Below, piece after piece: positions 1-12,234 of a stretch of DNA of 64,000 bases. Under the pieces are notes generated by a model, which saw nothing but the letters and a program-made list of their open reading frames with translations, was not told where the DNA came from and ran no database searches. The stretch is taken from contig MNCI01033651.1 of the NCBI GenBank assembly GCA_015680685.1, positions 432,733-496,732 of the forward strand, read 5' to 3'. How positions within the stretch are numbered: the stretch's first letter is position 1; the number at the start of each line of letters is the position of its first letter. The position numbers and the translations under genes were made by a program. Source of the stretch: Gnetum montanum (taxonomy: Eukaryota; Streptophyta; Gnetopsida; Gnetales; Gnetaceae).

Positions 1-399
1 TTAGATGACCACCCAAAATAGTCAAAACCTTGATATAAGCATCAATGACCATATCAAAGTGTGGTTTAGTCTTGGTTCCTAAGAGTTCCTATTATACATG
101 TTGCAACATTTTAGTGTGATCATGTGGTCATAGTTGGCTATGGATGTTGCAACCATAATCATAGAAACTCTTATTCTTGGATCTGCCAACTACATTTTGA
201 GATCCATGGTTGATAATGTTGACACCCAAAGAGAGATAGAGTGGAATAATACTTCATATTCTGGGGAATTTTGTAAATTATCTCAAATTTTAAAGATGCA
301 AGAGTACTCATAATATAATGTTGACAACACCTTGATGATAGGCTAGAGAATACATACACTCTTTCAAGATTCTCTAGGAACTTCTTATCTACTAGAACC
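1..399 (+). pseudogene. Antisense-gene copy 2, exon A (partial)
   Basis: Reading frame 2 of the plus strand matches exon 2 of the antisense gene in the complete Tat element (37435-37883). Matching blocks include KVWFSLGS (compare GVWFREGA), FLLYMLQHFSVIMW (compare FLAFILDRFKVVVW) and NTLMIG-RIHTL (compare NTLFLAMRVHTL). Several in-frame stops show it is dead. The exon runs off the left edge. The expected 5' splice site at about 400 reads ATAAGT instead of GTAAGT, a single G-to-A change. Its function is unknown. It is transcribed opposite to the surrounding Tat gag-pro. Confidence 0.6.
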
Positions 400-492
400 A
401 TAAGTTTGGTTTTAAATTGTCATCTTGTTTTTTTTCTTTTTCGCTTTAAGGTTATTTGGTTCTAACTATTTTAATGCTTCATTTTTTTGTAG

Positions 493-758
493 GTATAAGG
501 TACATCCTAGGGGATTGGTGAGAAATGACCAAACCTTATTTGTGGCTTGTAAAACCTTAGAAGAGTTCAAGAGAGGTAAGGTTGTGAGAGTGAGAGTGCT
601 CAATCAACTTGAAGCTAAGTTTAGTAGATATTGCATGTAGTATTCTTGCATATACCAAAAAATCTTAGCCACCAATCATGCACATAAATGATGGGCTCGT
701 GTAGACTTAGGAGTACCTCTACTAGCTCATCCTAAAGTTCAAACTTTGTCTAAGCTTG
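493..758 (+). pseudogene. Antisense-gene copy 2, exon B
   Basis: This 266 nt exon is preceded by a strong acceptor (T-rich tract then TTTTTTTGTAG at 482-492) and followed by a perfect donor GTAAGT at 759. The equivalent exon of the complete copy (37088-37356) is 269 nt and also ends at a GTAAGT donor. Similarity is visible around NDQTLFVACKTLEEF (compare NDDELALAHTALETF). A stop and a frame disturbance lie in the second half. The intron after it once ran straight to the acceptor at 15836-15837 and is now split by the Athila insertion at 904. Confidence 0.6.
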
Positions 759-903
759 GTAAGTATAATTTATTTGGTATTTCCAATACCTTTTTAACAT
801 TTTCATTTTATGTTGTTGTGTTATTTTTTCTTTTTTGGTTTTATAAATTTTTTTAGTTGTTTGAATTTTTTGATTTTTTATGATTTTATAAGGCTAACAT
901 GTC
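759..903 (+). other. 5' part of split antisense-gene intron
   Basis: T-rich sequence follows the donor GTAAGT and is interrupted by the LTR that starts at 904. The intron resumes beyond 15831 and ends with ATTTTAG at 15837. It contains no other feature. Confidence 0.5.
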
Positions 904-1762
904 TGATGAGCAGCTAGGTACCCCTACACCCAACCATATGAATCACAGGTGCTCATGTGTGATCTAGTCAAATTCTGTAGACTTTAATTATGAAGTACAC
1001 TAGAGCTAAATGGTGAGTTTGTGTTGTCCATTCATTGTCTTCCTAGTCTCACTTGTTACTAAGGCATAAGATTCGTGGTGAGTTAGTGTATGGTTAAGGG
1101 TGACTAAGGCATAAGATTTTTATCATTTTATGTTTTATCAATTTGATTGCCTAAAAAAATAATGAAAGTGAGAGTAATTAAATGCTAAGTGAACTATTAT
1201 CTAATCTAACCTAACACAAGTAACTGTCCCCACTTCCTGAACACATCCTAAACTTTGTGTAGACACTGCTGGGTTGTCAAATGCTAACTGTTTCTGAGCT
1301 ACCAAGTATCACACGTATGTTTGAAAGGGTCATGCTTGTGTATTTTAATCAATTGATTAATTAATAAAAATTAATTACTAAATGATTAATGTTAAATGTG
1401 AATTACATGAAATCGCAATGTATAAATGCATAAAGAAAGGAAGTCTCAAGTGCTACAAGGATGAATTAAAGAACTCATATTTATTGCCAATATAATGGTG
1501 TGTTTAGGTACATCAATGCTTGAATAAAGATCTAATTACACTTAGACCTCCTACTATGGGCACTTGAAAAATAGTTTAACTCTTAAATGAAAAAACTGCA
1601 AGAATTCCACTACTTGACTCCCAAAACTACTCCTGAATTATGTGCCCAAAGGCTATATTTATAGGCTTGGGAGTACCCTGTGATATCGCATGCCCGATAT
1701 CGCATCTTGGGCTATTATATCATGTACCCAATATCGGATCTCATGTAAAACACGATTCATCA
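904..1762 (-). repeat. 3' LTR of Ath-2
   Basis: About 859 bp. It is aligned by eye to 14987-15831 over nearly the whole length. On the minus strand it begins TGATGAATCG and ends CTGCTCATCA. A TATAAATATA promoter element lies near 1652-1662 (minus). U3 holds several short units centred on GATATC or CGATATCG palindromes (1680-1745). Confidence 0.88.
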
Positions 1763-1774
1763 TACCCCCATGAC
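1763..1774 (-). other. Polypurine tract of Ath-2
   Basis: On the minus strand GTCATGGGGGTA lies directly against the 3' LTR start. It is the expected plus-strand primer of reverse transcription and closely resembles the GTCGTGGGGGTA tract of Ath-1. Confidence 0.8.
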
Positions 1775-2900
1775 TAAATGAAAACTCATCCTTGAGTACA
1801 AAAGAAGAGGAATAGGTCCCTTACAAAATATATTAGGAGGTATGGAATGTTTGACTAATATGCAGAGTGACACAGAGGAAATAGATAAATATAGAAGTGC
1901 CCGAGCATACATCATTATAATTGTGTACAAAATTGGGTGTTCATGACAATAGGAAAGAACACCCTCAAATCCAATGGACATCCAACCCCTCTTGGCAATA
2001 GAAAAATGAGGGAGAGGTAGAAGAGATCTAGTGGTCATGAAGAATCTCCCATGAGTGCTATTGTTGCATCATCCTTGATGAAGATAGTCTCGCTTCCCAT
2101 CAATGCTCCCCATTGTAATCACAATAAAATCAAGGATTAGTATATAAAATGTAACACATAGCAGTTGAATTCCTTGTCTCGTTAGTGCTTTTATCTAGCT
2201 AAGTTGTGATTGTGGTAGATTGGTTGTTGGATAATGTTAGTGGGAAGACTGACAAATGGGTTAAGTAAGAGAAGCGGTCCATAAAATTTAGAAATATCTT
2301 AACACAAGGAATACTAAAAAGAGGGCATAGAAATTCACAATAATAAAAAGAAAGAATTCACTAAACAGTTGTGAAGATGCACACAATTGGATGGCATTGA
2401 TGGGGTAAATAAATAAAAAGAATTTGATTGTAAAAATGTCTAAAGGTAAAGAACTTAACTTAACCAAACCAAAAGATATGCAAGTGGGTCCTCCCTAAAG
2501 TAGGCATAGGCCTTTTATGCCTTTACATAACTTCAAACCAACGAGTCCATGGCCACCATGGATGATTAATGATTACGGAAATTTAAGTACAAAAACCTAG
2601 AAGTAATTGACTAAGAATTCTGACACATCAAACTAGAACATCGAATCAAAACATAAAACCAACAATGAGGTGAGGCATGAAAAGCATAGATGCATGAGAG
2701 AGAGAGAATGGAGTGAAGTTCCTACTTATGGTCACATGAAGTCCCTTGTAGAGTTTGTGATTAAATGACTCGGTAGGATCCATCCTTAGTCCAGACCAAA
2801 ACCAACCACTTTCAGTGACTTCGCATTGACATTCTAAGATTAGGGAGAATAACCTATGGGTAGTGTTGGAATTTTTTCATACATGAGCTCATATGGAGAA
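1775..2900 (-). other. Non-coding 3' internal region of Ath-2
   Basis: Between the integrase end and the polypurine tract no reading frame is recognised. Athila relatives often have an env-like gene here; none is visible. A purine-rich tract (GAGAGAGAGAG) occurs near 2697. Confidence 0.5.
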
Positions 2901-2962
2901 TAACCTATGGGAAGCTTCCATGTGGAGCGATAGGCCCAAATTGCATCATTTAATTTGGTGCA

Positions 2963-3859
2963 TTAGTCCCTTTGGTACTTGCTAATAGTGTGTATTAGAA
3001 TTTTCATAATCTCCCAATTAGTGACTTTAGCTTGACCATTGACTTGAGGGTGATAAGGTGTTGTGAGTTTGTACTCAACCCCCAAGCGTTGCATAAGTTT
3101 TTTAAAAGTGGCACCTATGCAATGAGTTCCGTTGTTAAAAATTAATGCATGAGGCACACTAAACCTATTTATGATGTTTTGTTGTACAAATCGAGATGTA
3201 GTAGTGGATGTAAAATTAGTGATATTAGCTACTTCTACCAACTTAGTGCAATAGTCAACCGTGACTATTATATACACCTTTCCATTTGACATAGGCATGA
3301 TGGGACCCATAAAGTTAATGCTCCAAATATCAAATGGCTCAAGAGGTTGAATCCATTTCCATTTCCCCTCCATTCAAGTTGTCATTCCACCATCTCTCTA
3401 ACAACGATCATAAGCACAGATGTACTAGTGTGCATCTCTGAAGATTGTTGTCTAGTAATATCCTACCATGAGGATTTTTATGGCCATGCATCTTTTGGCA
3501 TAATGGCCTTCACAAGGGCCTTCATGAGCATCCTGGAGAATGTGTAGTTGATCCATGTTAGAGACACACCAACATACCAGGCTTTTGAGACATACTTTGT
3601 AAAGGTTCCCATTGATTTCCATGAAATGCTTAACCTGGTGAGGAAACTGTTGTTTCTTCCAAGTGTCTAGCCCTTGCGACAATTCATGCCTGAGTAGATA
3701 AGTAAGAATGATGTCATACCATCTTAGTTCATTAGGCATTTGTACATCAATAGCCCCTACAAAGAGATATTCATTAAGAAATTGATCAGATAAGGGGCTC
3801 TCTTTCTCCTTGTCATCCCATCTAAGCCATGATAATTGGTCAACGATCACATTTTTCAC
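2963..3859 (-). pseudogene. Ath-2 integrase (degraded)
   Basis: The minus strand carries an integrase zinc-binding segment (HEGPCEGHYAKRC near 3520-3550) and the catalytic core (2963-3373). The core is recognised by WSINFMGP, ALIFNNGTH and PYHPQVNGQAKVTN. In gypsy integrases these positions are normally D, D and E (DFMGP, DNGTH, GQAEV). Here they read N, N and K, so all three catalytic acids are lost, each by a change explained by G-to-A on the coding strand. The Ath-4 integrase in this window shares the first N and the K. It is a dead gene; family assignment is secure. Confidence 0.85.
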
Positions 3860-5060
3860 ACCCTAGCAATCTATCATTGTGAGATTAAACTCTTGAAAAA
3901 TCATGAGCCACCATATGACATAAGGACTCACTATTGGTTTATTCATTAAAAACTAGATGGCACTATGATCTGTGTGCATGAACACTTTATAACCAAGCAC
4001 ATAGTGCTTGAACTTTTCCAAGGTAAACACCATTGTCATCAACTCTTTTTCCATAGTGGTGTAGTTAATTGTGCACCTATGATACTCTGACTTATGTAGT
4101 GAATGTAATACGGATGTTTTTGATCATCCAACTATGTAAGCACTACCCCTAAAGCATAATTTGATGCATTAGTCATTACATGAAATGGCATGGACCAATT
4201 AAGTGCTTGTAGAATTGGGGTCTCAACAAGCTTTTGCTTCAATTGTTGAACTACTATTTCACATTCAAGGGTCTAGAAAAATGGTGCATCTTTCTTTGTT
4301 AATTTAACCAATGGCTTGGCAGTTTTGAAATTTTTTTTGATGAAGTGCTGGTAGTACCCAGTATGACCAAGAAATGACCACACTTCTTTAATTGTTTCTA
4401 GTTGATAGGTTATTCCTTGGATGACCCTTATCTTTTTAGGGTCCACCTTGATTCTTGATTTTAAGATATGGTGCCCCAAGACTATGCCTTCCTGGACCAT
4501 AAGATGGCACTTTTGCTAATTGAGCTGGAGTTTTGTTTTCACACATCTCCTTAACACCTAGTCAAGATGGTCCAGGGCTTACTCGAATGTAGCTTCATAG
4601 GTAGACAAGTCATCCATGAATACTTCTACCCTGTTATCAATTTGTTGTTGGAAAATGCTAAGGACTAATTGTTGAAATGTAGATGGGTCATTACATAGAC
4701 TGAATGGCATTTGACGATAAGCAAAAGTTCCCTAAGGACTTGTGAAAGTCATCTTCACTTGGTCCTCTGGTGCGATTTAGATTTGGTTATAGCCACTATA
4801 ACCATCTAGAAAGCTGTAGTAGCTGTGCCTAAAAATGGTGTCTAGTACTTGGTTAACAAAAGACAATGGAAAATGATCTTTGAAAGTTGTGATATTGAGC
4901 AGCTAGAAGCTGATGCACACCCACCATTTGCCTCCTTTCTTGGGCATGATAATGAGTGGACTAACCCACTTACTATCTACAATAGGTTAGATGAATCCAA
5001 CCTTGAGGAGTTGCTTGATCTCCTCTTTGACAATCTACTTTAATTTGGGATTCAATCGCC
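3860..5060 (-). pseudogene. Ath-2 reverse transcriptase and RNase H (degraded)
   Basis: The minus strand shows the FMDD active-site box near 4600-4620 and the RT thumb at 4273-4500 (GIVLGHHI, RVIQGI, FLGHTGYYQHFIK). RNase H lies toward 3860-4270. Multiple stops and frame changes are present. The domain order matches the better preserved Ath-4 copy at 54.66-56.1 kb. FMDD rather than YVDD is characteristic of Athila-lineage RT and separates this element from the Tat elements nearby. Confidence 0.8.
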
Positions 5061-5298
5061 ACTACGGCTATTGTTTCAGCTTAATGGTAGGGTTAGTGTA
5101 CATTTGGTTTTAGAATTTTCTTGGATCTATTCTTGTGAGCTTAGAATATGACTAGGCAAAGGCTACTGACCATTTTTCCACAACATTCATCAACATCTTC
5201 TCTTATCCTATAGCAAGTTTGGCATTAATAATGACTGACCTTCCATTTTTTAAGAACACATACTCTATTCCAGTCGATAGTGTCTTTAATTCAAGGGG

Positions 5299-6002
5299 TT
5301 ATTGTTTGAAATTATTAAGAATCTCCAACTCTTCCCACTTGATATTATCATTTACTCCCTCAGAGAGCTGGTGATGAACTTGCTCAAGTTCATCCATACT
5401 TGCAACATAATCACATGTTAGGCCCTCAGTAGGTTCCATGCACAATGTACTACTATTAAAATTAGCTGTTAGCCACTGGGTGGCTCCTTGTTTTGTAGTT
5501 GTCACATACAGACATATTTGGATTTTATCCTCTGGTGCACACTGCTTCCATGTAGAGATAGATGTTTGCTTCACTGACCATAGCTTCTACAAAAAATGGC
5601 ACCCTAAATCCCTGTATGCAATACATGGAAGCCTCTTCTTCTCAATCTTCCCAAATTCATTTTCTTTTAATATCTCTAAGGAAATATTTCTAATGCCCAT
5701 TTTGGGATCAACAGTGCTTAACCATGTCCTTCCCATAATAATTGGGAAGTCCCCCTTATAGTTCTCCAACTTGATTAATAGGAAGTTGGCAGGATATGAC
5801 CACCCGCAAATGATAGTCACAATGTCTTCTACTAGTCCCAATGGAACAATGATGGACTGGTCTACCAGCTCTAGCCTAATGTTTCTCTTCTTCAACGGAG
5901 GAAGGTTTCATATAATGTACATATCATGTAATATCAGATTAACACTAGAACCAAAGTTAAGAAGAGCTTTACAAGGCTCATTCCTAGCAAGTTGAAAATA
6001 TA
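5299..6002 (-). pseudogene. Ath-2 protease and protease-RT linker (C-terminal part)
   Basis: The minus-strand reading starts at the Ath-1 insertion point. The aspartic protease site that reads LLDSGS in Ath-4 reads LLNFGS here, so the catalytic Asp is Asn. It continues with VPLGLVEDIVTIICGWSYPA, parallel to Ath-4 at 54130-54220, and a conserved linker with PCIAYRD and TLCMEPTEGL. The N-terminal part lies on the far side of Ath-1 at 12235-12300. The reading frame is continuous across the insertion when one CTAAG copy is removed. Confidence 0.85.
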
Positions 6003-6007
6003 CTAAG
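6003..6007. repeat. Target site duplication CTAAG (left, Ath-1)
   Basis: CTAAG lies directly before the 5' LTR and recurs at 12230-12234 directly after the 3' LTR. Confidence 0.92.
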
Positions 6008-7002
6008 TGATGAATCATGGTTTGTCAGGTGCTGATATTGGACCCTCGATATCAGACCCTTATTAACTAGGTGCTAATATTAGACCCCTGTTATCGGATC
6101 CCTGATATCTGATGAGTCACGATATCAGACCCTTATTATTGGACACCCAATATTAGACTTGTGTTAACTAGGCCGTGTCGACACGGTCGTGTTTACGTGG
6201 CCTGTCGACTCATCTATCCATGTGCCGATGCATCCCCGTTTACGTAGAGTCTGTCTCTAGTTATAAATAAGTGTGCACCTGCTGCACTTAGGATCATCTT
6301 TCTAGTAGTTGTAGCTAAGCCCTTGCAGTTTGTTTCCATAGGAGTTAGATTATTTTCCCAAGTGCATGCCTGTAGTGTGATGCTTGTAATTGTATGGCAC
6401 CTTTATTCGAGTGTGATGTACTTGGATGCACACATGACCAGAAATAAAGATCGAGATTACTTCATCATTGCAGCATTCACTTAGTTTTAATTGTTTAATT
6501 GTTATTATTATTTATTATTTTCTTAGTTAATATTTATTTACCATTATTTACTATTCCTTTTTTTAAATGTGGAATGAGTACGACATAATCACGAGCATTT
6601 AAGTGTGACTACTTGGTAACCCAGTAGCATACCTAGGATCTACGCTTGGTAATCCTAGTACTAGTAGTGCACAAGGTCCAAGATGTGTACAGATGATTAA
6701 GGAACGGATGCTCATCACACTTAGGCTAGCTTAGACTTCATTTCCTATTGCTTATTAGTTTAATCAAGATTATTTTCCATTGTCTCTAGGAGTAGAACTA
6801 GTTTAGGATCACATCATACGCCTCACTCTGGACTAAACCATACATGATAAAGCAAATACTAGTCTAGGTGGAAAGACAATGAAGTGTGATCAACGTGTAA
6901 CTATCTAGATACCACAACTAGCCTATCTATGGAGTTTGACCAGATCATGCATGAATGCTCGTATTCGTATGGTTGAGTGTAGGGGTGCCTCGCGACTCAT
7001 CA
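6008..7002 (+). repeat. 5' LTR of Ath-1
   Basis: 995 bp, TGATGAATCA to GACTCATCA. TATAAATA at 6262-6269 is the likely promoter element and AATAAA at 6444 a likely poly(A) signal. U3 (6025-6165) is a run of degenerate units of the type GATATCGGACCC, whose core is the palindrome GATATC. Confidence 0.93.
6262..6269 (+). promoter_or_regulatory. TATA box, Ath-1 5' LTR
   Basis: TATAAATA occurs at the same place in the 3' LTR (about 11523-11530). The position between the U3 palindrome units and the R region is typical. Confidence 0.7.
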
Positions 7003-7003
7003 T

Positions 7004-7020
7004 TGGCACCATTGCCAGGG
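7004..7020 (+). other. Primer binding site of Ath-1 (Asp tRNA type)
   Basis: TGGCACCATTGCCAGGG starts one base after the LTR. It matches, with a few changes, the TGGCGCCGTTGCCGGGG complement of the 3' end of plant tRNA-Asp used by Athila/Calypso elements. Confidence 0.85.
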
Positions 7021-7135
7021 ATGGTGCTAGTTATCTAGATTAGTTATATCATACAAGATTACTGTAACAAAGTATTCACGAGATATATTTTAGAAAAGAA
7101 ATTAATTCCAACTAAGTCACACACGATTCACAACA

Positions 7136-9460
7136 ATGTCTCTCTCACAAGACTATGATCCCGCAACCACTAATGTGGTAATTCATTGGAGAACCAAAAA
7201 AATTTATGATGAAGATGAAGTTTGGAGTACTCAATCCTATGCAGGGGTCTCCTATGACCATGAGCATTCCAACAGTACTCAAGGACTCTTGTCATCCAAC
7301 TCTAGCACCTCTAGTGAGGATGGGACATCCCATAGAATGAGGGGGCTCGTAAGGCTTAGGACCTTCTCAATAGTTAATAAGAATCTATCCAGGAATGATT
7401 GGAAGACTTACAAAAGTCATAATGAGTTTTACAATTCCTTCTCTTCCTCTACTCCTTCAATGTCATATTGTGACATGGATGACTATCTTTCAAGGGATTG
7501 ACGTAGAACTAAAGATCGAGCTCACAAAGAAAATCAAGAACACCAACATGAACAAGGACAACATCATCCCAACTCACAAACTCAAAACCTACTTAGTGAC
7601 GATGAACCCCTACTGGCCACTAAGAGCCTAATGCCTATACAAGAGGCTGTTTGAATATCCTACAGGAATTGCAAAGAAAGTCGTCTACCCAGGCTTGATT
7701 TAAACAACTTTCCCAAGTTTTTAGGGGGTTATGATTTAGATCTGCAACAACATTTACAAGCCTTCTATGATGCCTGTACATGGAACAATATTGATAATGG
7801 GTGACAAAAAATTAAGCTCTTTCCTATGACACTCATTGGCCAAGCAAAAGTATGGTATAGGTCTTTAAAACCAAAATTAATTCAACGTTGGCTAAAAATG
7901 GTAGAACTCTTCAATGAAAGATATCAAACTTATGCAAGAGTGTCAGCCTTGAGGAGACAAATCCAAGAGTGGAAACAAGCATAACATGAACCCTTGGACA
8001 TGGCCTTAGAAAGATATTATGCATTGTTAAATAATTGCCTAGGCCATGGATTCTCTAAGGAAAGCCTAATGTACCACATCATGGATGGGCTCTGTAATGA
8101 AACAAGGGAGACCCTAGGGATGTATGCCCAAGGTCAACTATATGAGCTACAAACCCATCAACTCCAAGAGCTTATTAAGTGGGTAGCAAAAGAAGAAGGA
8201 GAAATAGCTAAATGGGAGAATGTTGAAAGTTCTGAACTGGACCAAAATCTCAACTTAACAAAGATCTATAATCATAAAGAGGAGAAATCAACTCACCTTG
8301 AGGAAGTGAAACCATCTCTACCTTTTCCAATGCAATAATCACTAGATGAAATCAAGGCAAAGATTAATGAGATGAAGGAATGGGTGCATGGAAAATATGG
8401 AGAATATGCTAACAATGGTAGAGGTAAAACTATGCCAAATCGAGAAATAGGATAGGACACCACATAAAAATCAAAACAAAGGATAGAAGATAATAAGAAT
8501 AAGAACTCAACTACCAATTTCACATATCAATGCAACATCTATCTATACGATCACCCCAAAGGCCAATGTCTAGTGTTGTCACATTTACATGAGTATTGGG
8601 GAGGAATGTTACATCCAGATTTCGTGCAGAAATATCAGGTTCAACCACAGTGGCCAAAGCCCCAGTCGTGGGGGAGGCCATCGCCAACCTTACCATATCT
8701 GTTCTATGTCCCAACACCAAGTGCTTACTATGTTCAACACCCTATTTCTCCAACCAGATCATCATCCTCTACTTCACCTCATCATTATCATTCTTTGGAA
8801 GACTATCCATTTACACCCTCTTCGAAAAGGTCGCAACCTCATGTACCTTACAATTTTCCTCAACAATAATATTCTCATCCTTCACCTCCTTCTACATCAC
8901 CACCAATTGTACTTGAAGGTTTTGCACCACAGCACCAACATATGAATGCTACTTGTGCTACTACTATCAACAGTAGTGGAAGTACTCAAAAGCGACCTTT
9001 CTTTAGGCATGGTTATAGAAAGAAGCAACACGATGCTAAACCCACTACATCCACCAACCTAGCACAAGCCCAATGCTGTGGTGCATCCTTCCCCTTGAAC
9101 ACGACACCTTCTGTTACCTTATCTAGGCTACTAATCAACACTCCAACTACCATGCGGCCCAATGAATATAACCACATAGGGGGACATACTGGTCCTTGCA
9201 TACCATCTTACAGTCACAGGTCCCATAGTGGATTAGCTTCTTATCACATGACCACATCTTATAACTTGTCCCACTATGTCAACTTTAATCAAGTGTGTTA
9301 ACCCCAATGGGGTAAGTATGATTAGGCCCCAATATTTCCAACACGCAAGGATCCTAACCTTTCATTTAATAATTCTAGCCATGCTCAACTGTTTAGCTAT
9401 GGGGGGTATCCTCCATTCTAACAACACAGAATTAATAAATGTTTTTTCATTTCTTTAATT
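7136..9460 (+). pseudogene. Ath-1 gag
   Basis: A single frame runs from ATG 7136 to about 9460 (roughly 770 codons), interrupted by about ten point stops (for example 7499, 7652, 8336, 8867, 9299) but without frameshifts. It contains the retrotransposon gag core (FPKFLGGYDLDLQQHLQAFY near 7710; RYYALLNNCLGHGFSK and IMDGLCNETRETLGMYAQG at 8010-8130), shared with the gag of Ath-2 and Ath-4. A Pro/Ser/His/Tyr-rich C-terminal half follows. The frame stays open well past the usual gag end and then stops; no protease follows. Gag forms the particle that packages element RNA. Confidence 0.88.
8664..8676 (+). other. Internal copy of the polypurine-tract core in gag
   Basis: AGTCGTGGGGG is identical to the core of the Ath-1 polypurine tract (11235-11245) and to a site after the Ath-4 pol gene (57535-57545). 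It could be a central polypurine tract or chance. Confidence 0.35.
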
Positions 9461-11235
9461 TTTTAACTTTTTGTTTTCTAGTTTTTCACCTTTTAATTTA
9501 TTGTTTTATATTTTTGTCTTTTTATCATTTTATGAGTAATCTCATCTATGAATAAAATACTCATGTGACTCGTTGGTTGAGGTGTTATTCTATGCTATCA
9601 AGTCTTAGGTGACAAAGTACTTGAACAGTGAGCCCATCACATCCACCCAACCATTCTATTAATAAGAGGTTCTACTCTGGGTACAATGATATTCTTGACA
9701 TCATTAAAACTTAAAGTAATTTTATGCTCATTATACCAAGAGCGAAGAAGGATGGACCAAGAGGGAATGGCCAGAGTGTGACATCAAGGGGACATGTGGA
9801 TTCTCTTTGGTGACATCTGTAGGAGTTATCAGGTAGCTTGGTTGTACTAAGATCTTTGTAGATCTAATAAAAATGGGAGTAAGAGTAATCAAAAGGCACT
9901 CAATCAAGGAAACTCAATGCTATTCCAGGGGTTCCACTGGAAAGACATGCACCCATGCCTAAAGGTAGGTGGCTTCTCTAGATTAAGCATTAAAAAAAAT
10001 GAAAGAAGTGTGTGCCAAAGTGACCACATAAAGAAAAAAATGAGAAAAATAAAAAAAATAAGAGAGCAAGAAGAGTATTCCAAAGCAATTATGAATCACT
10101 CCTCCCTTGAACAAAATGCCAAGTGATCGTACACCTTACTATCATGATGCTCTTATAGTTGTCCATCATTGGATGAAGTAATGCGATGTCACTGATCGGA
10201 AGAATGGACTTGGTCTTGATATTGGAGTGACAGGCTAATGACAAATTAATCATGCCCTACACTCAAGATTCATTATGCCCTAGGTCAGTTACCTCATGTA
10301 TCAATCTCTACAATCCCTTCTACAATTTGCCTCATCTCTCTATCAATGTATTTGTGACTTGTATCTTGTGTAGCATTGAATTCATACCTCATCATGATGG
10401 TATCTACATGTGTGTGTTTTGTAGAATTGGTGTGGATGACATTTAACCCTTCTAGTACCTATGGACATTTTAAGGTGTGGTTATGCAAGGGCATTATAGG
10501 TTGAAACCTACTTTGGGAAGGACCCACTTGCATGACTTTTGCAATTTGTACTTGTTGCACACCACCGCATCATTTTAACCCTCCAAGTACTTCATTGTCA
10601 AATCTATTCTTTCCTTTGTCATAATTTTATCAAATGTTCCTCAAAACAATTACATGTCCTTTTATGTGTCACCTAAACAAATCAGGGGGAGGCAGAGGCC
10701 AAGGACCTCATGAAGAACATGCAGAGCAAGAGGCACAATCATTCAGCATCCATTAGGGAACTCTTGTCACTACATAATCTAGCTAAGCAAAAGGTGGATA
10801 GGTTAAGGCCTAAGCCTATGAAGAGGAACAACAACTATTTGTGGCATGGCATGACAAGGCCAATCAAGTGTTTTCACAACTACCATGTCCATGGGAAGTG
10901 TTGACTCCATCAAACATTGGAACATCAGCATGGACAGCTCATAATCCTCGGATAGAAGAGAAGAAACATCAAGTGCTTCTTCAATGGTATTAATCTTAGA
11001 ATTATAAAGTGTAGGACAAAGAAAAGGCACCCATGGAGGAGCCACCACCACCAAGAACCACATGACTTGCAACAATTTTTTTATTTCTATGTTTGTGTCC
11101 CAATTTTATTTTTGTTCAATCCCACATTGCAACATGAATAAATTTCTAGTCAATCAATAGTCACATACCTATCCACTGTGTAATCAATTAAGCTTCTTCC
11201 TTACTTTCCTTAACTCTAAGACAAGTTTTTATTTA
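9461..11235 (+). other. Non-coding 3' internal region of Ath-1
   Basis: T-rich then mixed sequence with no recognisable product. About 10485-10540 (GGGAAGGACCCACTTGCAT) is similar to Ath-4 at 60840-60890, which ties this part to the 3' non-coding part of Athila-type elements. Confidence 0.5.
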
Positions 11236-11247
11236 GTCGTGGGGGTA
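11236..11247 (+). other. Polypurine tract of Ath-1
   Basis: GTCGTGGGGGTA lies directly before the 3' LTR. Confidence 0.82.
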
Positions 11248-12229
11248 TAATGAATCATGGTTTGTCAAGTGCTGATATTGGACCTTTGATATTGAACCCT
11301 TATTAACCAGGTGCTGATATTGGATATCGGACTCATGTTATCGGACCCCTAATATCTGATAAGTCCTGATATTAGACCCTTGTTATCAGACACCCAATAT
11401 CGGACCTACGTTAACTAGGCGACGTTGACAAGGCCCCATTAATGCAGTCGCATTTACATGGCCCCATCGATGCATCTGTCCATGCGTCAACATGGCCCCT
11501 TTTACGTAGAGTTTGTCTCTAGTTATAAATAAGTGCGCACCCATCACACTTAGGATAATCTTTCTAGTAGTTGTAGTGAAGCCCTTGTAGTTTGTTTCCA
11601 TAGGAGTTAGACTATTTTACCAAGTGCATGCTCACAGTGTAATGCTTGTAATTGTACGACACCTTTATTCCAGTGTGATGTACTTGGATGCACACATGAC
11701 CAGAAATAAAGATCGAGATTACTTCATCATTGTAGCATTCACTTAGTTTTAATTATTTAATTTTTATTTATTATTTTCTTAGTTCATAGTTCTTTACCAT
11801 CATTTACTATTCCTGTTGTTAAATATGGAATGAGTANNNNNNNNNNNNNNNNNNNNNNNNNNNNNNNNNNNNNNNNNNNNNNNNNNNNNNNNNNNNNNNN
11901 NNNNNNNNNNNNNNNNNNNNNNNNNNNNNNNNNNATGCTCATCACACTTAGGCTAGCTTAGACTTCATTTCCTATTACTTATTAGTTTAATCAAGATTAT
12001 TTTCCATTGTGTCTAGGAGTAGCACTAGTTTAGGATCACATCATATGCCTCACTCTAGACTAAACCATACGTGACAAAGCAAATACTAGTCCAAGTGGGA
12101 AGACAATGAACTACAATCAATGTGTAACTATCTAAATACCACAACTAGCCCGTCTGCAGAGTTTGACCGGATTGTGCATGAACGCTCATATTTGTATAGT
12201 TGAGTGTAGGGGTACCTTGCTGCTCATCA
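11248..12229 (+). repeat. 3' LTR of Ath-1 (contains assembly gap)
   Basis: About 982 bp, matching 6008-7002 along its length. It starts TAATGAATCATGG (TGATGAATCATGG in the 5' LTR) and ends GCTCATCA. 11837-11934 are 98 undetermined bases, so the true length is uncertain. Confidence 0.92.
11837..11934. other. Assembly gap (98 N)
   Basis: Undetermined bases inside the 3' LTR. Comparison with the 5' LTR suggests the missing sequence is ordinary LTR. Confidence 0.99.
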
Positions 12230-12234
12230 CTAAG
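12230..12234. repeat. Target site duplication CTAAG (right, Ath-1)
   Basis: Matches 6003-6007. Confidence 0.92.

Larger units (their letters stand above)
6008..12229 (+). mobile_element. Ath-1: gag-only, non-autonomous Athila-like element
   Basis: Complete 6.2 kb element: 5' LTR 6008-7002, Asp-tRNA-like primer site, one long gag frame (7136-9460), 1.8 kb of non-coding DNA, polypurine tract 11236-11247, 3' LTR 11248-12229, and a perfect 5 bp target duplication. No protease, RT or integrase is present, so it would need proteins from a relative such as Ath-2. This matches the described class of terminal-repeat retrotransposons with a GAG domain (TR-GAG). It sits inside the protease gene of Ath-2. 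Confidence 0.92.

Noticed and set aside
8589-8945. Overlapping frames in Ath-1 gag
   Set aside because: The gag frame itself continues through this region with its Pro-rich tail; the others are shadows.
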